From NCBI GenBank assembly GCA_027459505.1, contig DAIDIE010000034.1, positions 1 through 54,637 on the forward strand: DNA of 54,637 bases, read 5' to 3'. The position numbers and the translations under genes are program-made. The notes under the pieces were generated by a model. The model made no database searches, was not told where the DNA came from, and saw only the letters and a program-made list of their open reading frames with translations. Position 1 is the stretch's first letter; the number at the start of each line of letters is the position of its first letter. Shown one piece after another: positions 31,999 through 39,373 of the stretch. Source of the stretch: Acidobacteriota bacterium (GTDB lineage Bacteria > Acidobacteriota > Terriglobia > Terriglobales > SCQP01).

Positions 31999-33465
31999 AT
32001 GCAGGATCTCGCCCTTTGGGCTCTCGACACGGCCGTGCAGCGCGGCGCCTCCTATGCCGAGGTGCGCGTGCTCGATGAACGCCACCGCTCGCTCAGTACC
32101 AAAAACGGCAAGGTGGGCCACGTCTCCGACGCCGATTCGCTGGGCATTGGTATTCGCGTCCTGGTCTCCGGCGCCTGGGGCTTTGCCGCCACCGATGTCC
32201 TCACCCGCCCCGGAATCGAGCGGGCGGCGGCGCATGCCGTCGCCATTGCGCGTGCCTCGGCCACAGTGAAGACCGCGGATGTCGTGCTCGTCCCCGAGCC
32301 CGCGGCGCAAATTCGCTGGAGTTCGCCCTGCGAGATCGACCCTTTTTCCGTCTCCATCGATCAGCAGATTGCCGAATTACTGGCGGTCGACCGCGAGCTG
32401 CGCGCCGTCCAGGGCGTCACCCTCGCCGAGGCGGACATGGAATTCCGCCGCATGCACCAGCTCTTCATAAACAGCGAGGGCGCCCGCATTGAACAGATCA
32501 GGACCACCGCCGGCGCCGGATATGTCGCCACCTCTTTTCATGAGGACGAAATCCAAAAGCGCTCCTACCCCAATTCCTTCGGCGGCCAGCATCAGCTTGC
32601 CGGTTACGAACTCGTGCGCGACCTGCGCCTGGTGGAGCACGCGCGGCGGGTGGCCGAGGAGGCGGTGGCGCTGCACAGCGCTGCGCAGTGCCCGCAGTTC
32701 ACCGGCACGCTCATCCTCGACAGCTCCCAGCTCGGACTGCAGATTCACGAGTCGATTGGGCATCCCATCGAGCTCGACCGGGTGCTGGGCATGGAGGCCA
32801 ACTTCGCCGGCATGAGCTTTCTCACCCTGGATAAGCTCAACAACCTGCGCTATGGTTCACCCCTGGTCAACGTGGTCGCGGACGCTCGCCTGGAACACGG
32901 ACCCGGACTGGGGACCTTTGCCTTTGACGATGAGGGCGTGGCCGCGCAGCGCACCGACATCATTCGCAACGGCGAGTTCGTGGGCTACATCAGCGGGCGC
33001 GATACCGCCGCCATGATCGGGCAGAACCGCTCCAACGGCTGCATGCGAGCCGAGTCCTGGAACCGCGTCCCCATGATTCGCATGACCAACATCAGCATTC
33101 TTCCGGGAGAGCGCCCGCTTTCGCCGGAGGAGCTTATTGCTGGAACCGATTCCGGTGTCTATATGGAGACCAACCGGAGCTGGTCGATCGACGACAAGCG
33201 CTACAACTTCCAGTTCGGCTGTGAAGTGGGCTGGGAGATCAAAAACGGCCGCAAAGTCCGCATGTTGAAAAACCCCAGCTACTCGGGCATCACCACCGAG
33301 TTTTGGAATTCGCTGGACGCCATCTGCTCGCGCGAGTACTGGACATTGTGGGGCACGCCCAACTGCGGCAAGGGCCAGCCCCAACAGACCATGGGTACCG
33401 GACACGGGGCCAGCCCCGCCCGCTTCCGCAACATCAAGATCGGCACCGCCTATCAAAAAAGTTAA
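31999..33465 (+). CDS. tldD: Metalloprotease TldD
   Basis: Catalytic subunit of the TldD/TldE protease, which in E. coli matures microcin B17 and degrades unfolded or modified peptides. The 488-residue protein carries the zinc motif HESIGH (250-255) in LQIHESIGHPIELDRV and the C-terminal PNCGKGQP cysteine motif that supplies the third ligand. The N-terminal domain with SLSTKNGKVGHV is standard. tldE follows 53 bp downstream. Present in most bacteria and archaea as this pair; no ribosomal peptide precursor gene was found nearby. Confidence 0.96.
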   Translation: MQDLALWALDTAVQRGASYAEVRVLDERHRSLSTKNGKVGHVSDADSLGIGIRVLVSGAWGFAATDVLTRPGIERAAAHAVAIARASATVKTADVVLVPEPAAQIRWSSPCEIDPFSVSIDQQIAELLAVDRELRAVQGVTLAEADMEFRRMHQLFINSEGARIEQIRTTAGAGYVATSFHEDEIQKRSYPNSFGGQHQLAGYELVRDLRLVEHARRVAEEAVALHSAAQCPQFTGTLILDSSQLGLQIHESIGHPIELDRVLGMEANFAGMSFLTLDKLNNLRYGSPLVNVVADARLEHGPGLGTFAFDDEGVAAQRTDIIRNGEFVGYISGRDTAAMIGQNRSNGCMRAESWNRVPMIRMTNISILPGERPLSPEELIAGTDSGVYMETNRSWSIDDKRYNFQFGCEVGWEIKNGRKVRMLKNPSYSGITTEFWNSLDAICSREYWTLWGTPNCGKGQPQQTMGTGHGASPARFRNIKIGTAYQKS

Positions 33466-33518
33466 GCGGTGAAGTCCGCGGCTTGGAGTCCGCGTGCCGC
33501 ATTCAAGGAACCAGCGCC

Positions 33519-34910
33519 ATGCAAGCAGAAACCCGCACCACCCCTCGTCTCAACCTGACGCCCGAACTGGCGCGACAACTTTTCGACCAGGTGTGCAGGC
33601 ACGTGCCGGCTGGCGCCGGCGTGGAGATCATGCTCAACGAGGGCATCTCCGAACTGACCCGCTTTGCCAATAACGCCATTACTCAAAACGTGGCGGAACA
33701 GCAGACCTCGCTCTCGATTCGTACCGTGCTGGACCGCAGGATGGCGCGCAGTTCGACTAACCGGCTTGACGCCGAGTCGATTCGCGCCGCGGTCGAGCGC
33801 GCGCTTTCCCTGACCCGTCTGCAGGAACCCGATCCGGAGGCGTTGCCGTTGCCTGGACCGCAGCGCTACCCGGCGGTGCAGCGCTCCTTCGCCTCCACCG
33901 CCGCGGTTACTCCCGAGGAGCGCGCCGCCGTGGTCGGCGACATGGTGCGGGTAGCCAACCAGGCGAAGCTGACCTCCGCCGGAACCTATTCCACCAGCCA
34001 GTCGGCCTCCGCCCTGCTCAATTCGGCGGGTTTGGAAGCCTTCTATGAGGACACCAGCGCTGAGTTCTCCGTCACGATGCTGGCGGGCAACAGTTCGGGA
34101 TGGGCCAAGGGCAATCACCCAGATGTCCATCAGATCGATCCCGTGGGCGCCACGCGCCGCGCGGCGGAAAAGGCGCGCGCCAGCGCCGATCCCATGGAAC
34201 TGCTGCCGGGCGCCTACACCGTCATCCTGGAACCGGCGGCCGCTCTGGACCTGTTGGGCTTTCTCTTCTGGGATTTTTCGGCTTTATCCGTGCTCGATCA
34301 GCGCAGCTGCCTGACCGGACGCACCGGAGAAAAGCTGTTTGGGGATAACATCACCGTCCACGACGACGCCTATCATCCGTTGCAGACCGGCGCTCCTTTT
34401 GACGGCGAGGGTATTCCGCGCCAACGGGTGGCGCTGATCGATTCGGGCAGGGCCGCCAACCTGGTCTACGCGCGCACCACCGCCGAGCGCTGGAATCAGG
34501 AAAACGCGGGCGCCAATGCCCGCGCCACCGGTCATGGCTTTCCGCTTCCCAATGAATATGGCGAGGCGCCGATGAACATCGTCATTGCCGGCGGCGAGAC
34601 CAGCCTGGAAGAAATGATCGCCACCACCGGCCGCGGCATCCTGGTGACGCGCTTGTGGTACATCCGCGAAGTCGATCCCTTTCCCAAGATTCTTACCGGC
34701 ATGACGCGTGATGGAACGTTTTTGGTGGAAGACGGCAAGATCGGCCGCGGCCTGCGCAATTTCCGTTTTAACCAGAGCGCGATCGAGCTTCTCAATAATG
34801 TTGTCGCGCTCAGCGCTCCCGTGCGCGCCAGCGGCGAGGAATCCTTTGACATGGTCGTGCCTGCGATGAAGGTAAACAACTTCAACTTCACCGAGGTAAC
34901 GCGGTTCTAG
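33519..34910 (+). CDS. tldE: TldE/PmbA, non-catalytic partner of TldD
   Basis: A 463-residue member of the PmbA half of the modulator-of-gyrase family. ATG 33519 is chosen because AAGGA lies 9 nt upstream; the open frame extends into tldD, but the extra 72 residues are translated from the end of tldD in another frame. There is no HExxxH zinc motif, as expected for TldE, which shapes the tunnel to the TldD active site. It ends with a GRGLRNFRFNQSAIELLNNV segment conserved in both subunits. Forms an operon with tldD. Confidence 0.95.
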   Translation: MQAETRTTPRLNLTPELARQLFDQVCRHVPAGAGVEIMLNEGISELTRFANNAITQNVAEQQTSLSIRTVLDRRMARSSTNRLDAESIRAAVERALSLTRLQEPDPEALPLPGPQRYPAVQRSFASTAAVTPEERAAVVGDMVRVANQAKLTSAGTYSTSQSASALLNSAGLEAFYEDTSAEFSVTMLAGNSSGWAKGNHPDVHQIDPVGATRRAAEKARASADPMELLPGAYTVILEPAAALDLLGFLFWDFSALSVLDQRSCLTGRTGEKLFGDNITVHDDAYHPLQTGAPFDGEGIPRQRVALIDSGRAANLVYARTTAERWNQENAGANARATGHGFPLPNEYGEAPMNIVIAGGETSLEEMIATTGRGILVTRLWYIREVDPFPKILTGMTRDGTFLVEDGKIGRGLRNFRFNQSAIELLNNVVALSAPVRASGEESFDMVVPAMKVNNFNFTEVTRF

Positions 34911-35001
34911 GCGAGCCAGGGCCGAGTCGAAATCTCGAATGATCGCCTCGTTTGATTCCCGCGTGGCCCTGGCGTATTCTTGCGCGCAGAGGATTCAGCA
35001 C

Positions 35002-35613
35002 ATGCGCATGTCAAGTGTTTTTGCGGCGGTGCTTCTGTCCGGCGCCGCGCTGCTGGCGCAAACCAAGCCCACTGTCTGGCGGCAGTTCACCGGCGGCGGC
35101 ATCAGCTTTCAGTATCCCGTATGGCCCGATGTCCAGATACGGGAGCGGCCGGCGGAACTGCTGAACGTGGGCATTGAAGGTCCAATGCAGCCGAATTCGG
35201 ATCAGGGGTGCGCCCAAGAGGTGGAAGACGCTGCCTCATTGGTGGTGGAGGTTAAACCCGCAATGAGCGCGGCGGCGCTTGCGAAATGGCTCGACCAGAA
35301 GTCCTCTGTGTTGGGCGGCGACACCTCGCTCATCGCGCTTTCTCAAAACGGCTTTGTCATCCGTGTGCTCGTGGCGCGCAACTCCCAACACCGCCGCCCC
35401 TGGGGTGAGACCGGGGGTGCCTATCGCCAGCTTCCCGGCGGACGTGTCGTACTGATCACCTGGACCCGGTGGAACGACGATGGCGAAAACGACTTTTCCT
35501 ACAGAAGGTACCTGCTGCCGCTCCTGTCTTCGTTCCAGCTGGCGGCCAAGCAGACTGCGGCCGATTCCACCGTGGTTCCCGCTTCTCATTCAAGCGCTCC
35601 CGCGCGGGGCTAG
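35002..35613 (+). CDS. Exported orphan protein, paralogue A
   Basis: A 203-residue protein with a signal peptide (MRMSSVFAAVLLSGAALLAQ). ATG 35002 is chosen so that the signal peptide is N-terminal; the longer frame from 34939 adds a meaningless stretch. The mature part has a GISFQYPVWP motif near the start and LPGGRVVLITWTRWNDD plus SYRRYLLPLLSSFQL near the end. Both motifs recur in the protein at 37629-38183, so the two are paralogues. Family and function are not recognised. It lies 90 bp after tldE and may be read through from it. Confidence 0.75.
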   Translation: MRMSSVFAAVLLSGAALLAQTKPTVWRQFTGGGISFQYPVWPDVQIRERPAELLNVGIEGPMQPNSDQGCAQEVEDAASLVVEVKPAMSAAALAKWLDQKSSVLGGDTSLIALSQNGFVIRVLVARNSQHRRPWGETGGAYRQLPGGRVVLITWTRWNDDGENDFSYRRYLLPLLSSFQLAAKQTAADSTVVPASHSSAPARG

Positions 35614-35660
35614 GGCGTCAGTTCTTCGCCAGTATCGTCAACGGCATCGCTCGCTCGCAC

Positions 35661-37472
35661 CTACGGCTGCAGGTTCAAAAACGTTGTGCCGTAGCCATTC
35701 AGGGTTACCGGCAGCGGGTCGGTCAGTGTGACCGGCTGAAATGAGGGGCCGGTCTGCAGGCTGGTGCTGGCGTCAAAGGTCAGCGTCTGTGCCGAGGTGA
35801 AGTTGCCCAGCCCGGTGAGGTTCAGCAGCACGGTGCGGGGCGCTCCCGGGCCATTGTTGTCACTGGGGTTGGCGACCGCGTGATCGGAGATCATGATGAC
35901 CACCGAGTTGTCCGCGCGCCGCACCGCCGCCACCTCCACGGTGGCGTCTTCAGTGGAAATGACCGGCAGTGACAGCGCGTTTGCCGGCATTTCCCTGGAT
36001 AGCCAGTAGTCCACCCAGTAGCTCAGGTAGGTGCCGTTGGTGAGCTGGTTGACCTCGCCAAACTGGGCATCCGCATCGTATTCCCAGTGCATGAGAGCCA
36101 CCGAGCCGGCCTTCTGCAGGGCGCTGAAAACGTAAGGGCGCCACGCTGCGAAATAGGCATCATTGGCGCGTTTGTCCACAACCCAGGGCTGCCCGGGATT
36201 ACAGGCACTCATGTTATTCGCGGTGGGGAAGTCGGCGTTGACGTTGTTTTCGTCCGCCCACACCGGCACATTCGCCAGCGCTGGATACAGGCCCAACTGC
36301 TGGTGGAAGTAGCGCACGTCGCTGGCGAATTGGGAGACGGAACTCATGACCGCCGCATCGTCGTCCAACTGATTGCAGGTGCCGTAAAAATGAGTGCCCA
36401 CGGCATCAACCTGCGCCGTTACGCCGCCAAAAAACGTAGGTAAAAAATTCTCCGGCTCCTGCCCAAAGTCCGATAGTTCAACCGCCACAAACTGAATCGT
36501 CGGATCGACCTGCTGCATGGCAGGAACCACCGTGTTGTACATGGTGACGTACTGTTGCGGGGTGATGTTGTTGATGTTGGGCTCGTTGTAGATCGCCCAC
36601 CAATGGATCGGAAGCTGCCCGGCGGGAGCGGCGTGGAAGACGTTGTTCTCGTCGTAAAAGCCGCCCTTGTTGTAATAGGAGACCAGACGCGCGCAATACG
36701 CCGCGAACTGCTTGAAGGTGGGGTCGAGAAAGGTGGTGCCCGTGCTGTCGTACATGAAGTCCGGCGCGCGCGCGATCTGAAACTCTGGGCTGTGGTCGCC
36801 GACGCTGAGAATGGGCTCCAGAACGGCATTGAGGTAACTGAAATCCCAGTTCCCCAGACTTTTTTCGGGAATGTCGCGCTCCAGCGCCTGCACGCGAATG
36901 TGTTGCGGAGCGAGGTTGCTCAACCCCTGCGTGGCATTGGGAAAGTCGACGAAGAACTGGTCGTCCCAACTGGCTGGCTGAAACGAGGTGGAGAGAAATT
37001 CGCCCCAGTTGCCATTGGATACCCCGGAAGGGGTTGCGACCACGGCAATGATGACCTGCAAGGGCGTCGACGCGGAAACGCCCTGATCGCTCACCACCAG
37101 CTTGGCGTTGTAGGTTCCGGCCGCCGCCTGGCTGACGTTGTTGACCTGCAATGTGACGGTTCCCGGCGTGGTCCCGGCTGGCGTCGCGATCACGGCGCTG
37201 ACGCCCGTGGGTAATCCGGTCACCGAGAATGCCGCTCCACTGGGCGCGCTGACGGTAAAATTCGCGCCTTCCGCGGTGCCGTCCTGCGGCAGAATGATGG
37301 CGCCCTGCTGCGCGAGCAGAATGCTCAGGCTGGGCCCAACCGTAGGCTGCAGGCTGCCGCCGCACGCGGCTGCAAAACCCGCCAGAAAAACCGTAAGCGC
37401 GGCCATGCCCACTGCGGGCAGGACCTGCCCGCGACGGGGGTCGCGGGGCGTGAGCCATTTGGGGAGAGACAT
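35661..37472 (-). CDS. Lipoprotein with Ig-like domain and clan-A glycosidase-like barrel
   Basis: A 603-residue protein from ATG 37472. A basic N-terminus and hydrophobic segment end in AGFAAAC-GG, a lipobox, so it is probably lipid-anchored. An Ig-like domain (about 35-150) precedes a (beta/alpha)8-type region. WWAIYNEPNI supplies the Asn-Glu of the acid/base and VWADENNVNADF is a candidate nucleophile strand, as in clan GH-A (GH39- or GH30-like). A beta-sandwich closes the C-terminus. Substrate cannot be told. It is flanked on both sides by the two paralogous exported orphans on the other strand. Confidence 0.78.
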   Translation of the reverse strand: MSLPKWLTPRDPRRGQVLPAVGMAALTVFLAGFAAACGGSLQPTVGPSLSILLAQQGAIILPQDGTAEGANFTVSAPSGAAFSVTGLPTGVSAVIATPAGTTPGTVTLQVNNVSQAAAGTYNAKLVVSDQGVSASTPLQVIIAVVATPSGVSNGNWGEFLSTSFQPASWDDQFFVDFPNATQGLSNLAPQHIRVQALERDIPEKSLGNWDFSYLNAVLEPILSVGDHSPEFQIARAPDFMYDSTGTTFLDPTFKQFAAYCARLVSYYNKGGFYDENNVFHAAPAGQLPIHWWAIYNEPNINNITPQQYVTMYNTVVPAMQQVDPTIQFVAVELSDFGQEPENFLPTFFGGVTAQVDAVGTHFYGTCNQLDDDAAVMSSVSQFASDVRYFHQQLGLYPALANVPVWADENNVNADFPTANNMSACNPGQPWVVDKRANDAYFAAWRPYVFSALQKAGSVALMHWEYDADAQFGEVNQLTNGTYLSYWVDYWLSREMPANALSLPVISTEDATVEVAAVRRADNSVVIMISDHAVANPSDNNGPGAPRTVLLNLTGLGNFTSAQTLTFDASTSLQTGPSFQPVTLTDPLPVTLNGYGTTFLNLQP

Positions 37473-37628
37473 GCGCTCACAGTAACAGCGCCAGCTCTGG
37501 TTGTGCAAGGATGCGCGTGACACGGCAGGATTTATTAACCTTGCGTTTCCAAGTGGAGCGCTGCTGTGAGGCTCCGCTGGCGCTGGCGGCGCGAGCGGGC
37601 TAGCCACCGGACCAGTTGCGGCTATGCT

Positions 37629-38183
37629 ATGAACATGCGGCGATTGGCTTTTTGTTTTTTGTTGGGTGGAGTGCTCCTGGCGCAGACGAGTTCCCTGAGC
37701 GCTGGCTGGAAGCGGGGCCAGGCGCCGCAGGGCATACGCTTCCGCTACCCGGACTGGCAGGCTTACCCGCAGCAGTCCGGCAAAAGTTTTGCCCTTAAGC
37801 TGATCGTTGAAGGCGCACGTGATCGCCAGACTCAGTCCTGCGCCGGGGACGTTCCCGACGGCGCTACCCTGAACATCCGCATCGCCGCGTTACCGGAAGG
37901 GCAGACCCGCGAGACCTGGGCGCGGCGGCGGATTCAGGGCTACAGCGGTGATCGCTTGCGGCAATTGCCGCTGCATCAAAATGGCTTCCGGGGCGTGCTG
38001 CGGCTTGTGTATGCGGGCAGCGGGGACCAGTCCATCGTTGAGCGCGGCGCCGCGGCGCGCAAACTGCCGTCGGGTCAATACATTCTGGTCACCTGGGAGC
38101 GCGACAACGCTTTCCAGGACAACTCGTACAGCTATCAGCGTTACTTAATCCCAACTCTGCAATCGTTCCGCTTGCAGAAATAG
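37629..38183 (+). CDS. Exported orphan protein, paralogue B
   Basis: A 184-residue protein starting ATG 37629 (MNMRRLAFCFLLGGVLLAQ signal peptide). It shares with the gene at 35002-35613 the early motif GIRFRYPDW and the late LPSGQYILVTWERD and SYQRYLIPTLQSFRL. Order, spacing and the C-terminal end agree, so they are duplicates that have diverged strongly. Cys in QSCAGDVPDGATL also has a counterpart (QGCAQEVEDAASL) in paralogue A. The family is not recognised. It is followed by family 1 repeat copy 5. Confidence 0.75.
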   Translation: MNMRRLAFCFLLGGVLLAQTSSLSAGWKRGQAPQGIRFRYPDWQAYPQQSGKSFALKLIVEGARDRQTQSCAGDVPDGATLNIRIAALPEGQTRETWARRRIQGYSGDRLRQLPLHQNGFRGVLRLVYAGSGDQSIVERGAAARKLPSGQYILVTWERDNAFQDNSYSYQRYLIPTLQSFRLQK

Positions 38184-38202
38184 CCTGGCAGCGGCCGATG
38201 AG

Positions 38203-38384
38203 GAGGCACGGCCTCGTCTCCTTCAGGCCGCACGCTCCCGTTGGTCGCTGGCACGTTCTCCAGTGAGACCGTGAAGCCGCCGATGCCGGGCTCCTCTCCC
38301 GCGCGAGGGAGCCGCCCTTCGGAATTTCGCGGCCCTCCACCTGCGATTTCCTCCCACAGGGAGGACTCGGTGGCTCGCTCCTAG
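38203..38384 (-). repeat. Dispersed structured repeat, family 1, copy 5 (inverted)
   Basis: The only copy on the minus strand: GAGGC-ACG-GCCTC at its low-coordinate end and CTAG at 38381-38384. The third hairpin has one mismatch (CACGGTCTC against GAGAACGTG). As with copy 3 it lies between convergent genes (stops at 38183 and 38443). Confidence 0.92.
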
Positions 38385-38442
38385 TGTTGCGCCACACGCT
38401 CTGTATCGCAAAGCGTCAGTTGGCAGTGGCTGCCGTCTGTGT

Positions 38443-39363
38443 CTAATTGCCGTACGCCATGCGGTGCGCTAGAAGCGTCCGCACCAGATCTCCCAACTGC
38501 GTGCCGGTATAGCGGTTTCCAACCAAATTAGCCTCCAGTCGGCCATGGGGGCCGATGATGACCGTGTGCAGCGAATGGGCAACCATGCCCATCTCCTGTT
38601 CCTGGTAGACCACTCCGAACTGGGCCGACATGGACCGCACCGCGGCGGGATTGCCCGTCAGAAAATGCCAGTTGCGGTCAGCCTTCCAGCGCCGGGCATA
38701 GTGGCGCAATTGGCGAGGCGTGTCGTGGACGGGATCCAGACTTACCGACAAGAGCACCACGCGTTTGCCCAGCAATGTCGAAAACCGGCGCTGCAGTTGC
38801 CAGAGGTTGTCGGACATGCGTACACAATAATTCGGAAACGGGCAATTGGTGTAAATGAAGTCAATCACCACGAGTTTGCCCGCCAGCGCGGAGAGGCTGA
38901 TCAGCCGTCCATTCTGATCGTGAAGTGAAAAATCCCTGGCCTTGTCCCCGAGCGCTAACAACTTGGCCGGACTGCTTCCACTCCCCAGGCGCGCATCCGG
39001 CAGCACATGGCTGAGCACTGTAAGCTGGCAGACCTCCCGCTGCTCTTCCTGTTGACTGCGGTACGGAACGGCCCGGAGCTGGCGGGCGTGAAGCGCCGAA
39101 GCGCCGGACTTCAGAACAAACTTCACCAGCATCCCGGGTTCAAGATCACGCAGGTGTTCGCCAGGGGCAAGCTGCAGCCGCGCCACCCTGGGGCCGGAGT
39201 ATCCCGGAGCCGCGTTGATGGACACCAGGATGGAGCGATGTTGCCGGTTGGCTCGCAGCAGCATTCCCGAGGCGGTGACTCCTTGCGCAGCCGAGGCATC
39301 CAACACCAGGCTGAGAAGGAGAAAAGCGAGTGCCAGAAGGCGACCGCGATGGAATGCTCTCAT
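38443..39363 (-). CDS. SCO1/SenC-type copper chaperone with N-terminal copper-binding-like domain
   Basis: A 306-residue exported protein; ATG 39363 lies 10 bp behind the upstream stop codon. A signal peptide is followed by an N-terminal small beta domain (GVTASGMLLRANRQH to VKFVLKSG, about 30-85) that resembles the CusF-like copper domain. The SCO1 thioredoxin-like domain carries DFIYTNCPFPNYC, a CX5C copper site instead of CX3C, and the distal His in MVAHSLHTVIIGP. SCO1 proteins insert copper into cytochrome oxidase or maintain thiols. It is the second gene after the FG-GAP/UnbV protein. Confidence 0.85.
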   Translation of the reverse strand: MRAFHRGRLLALAFLLLSLVLDASAAQGVTASGMLLRANRQHRSILVSINAAPGYSGPRVARLQLAPGEHLRDLEPGMLVKFVLKSGASALHARQLRAVPYRSQQEEQREVCQLTVLSHVLPDARLGSGSSPAKLLALGDKARDFSLHDQNGRLISLSALAGKLVVIDFIYTNCPFPNYCVRMSDNLWQLQRRFSTLLGKRVVLLSVSLDPVHDTPRQLRHYARRWKADRNWHFLTGNPAAVRSMSAQFGVVYQEQEMGMVAHSLHTVIIGPHGRLEANLVGNRYTGTQLGDLVRTLLAHRMAYGN

Positions 39364-39373
39364 TGACTGCACT

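Noticed and set aside
33303-33518. Upstream extension of tldE into tldD
   Set aside because: The 72 extra residues are translated from the end of tldD in another frame, and a ribosome-binding site precedes ATG 33519.
35661-35700. Insertion sequence or transposition scar between the paralogous orphans
   Set aside because: No terminal inverted repeats or transposase fragments are visible around the glycosidase-like gene.
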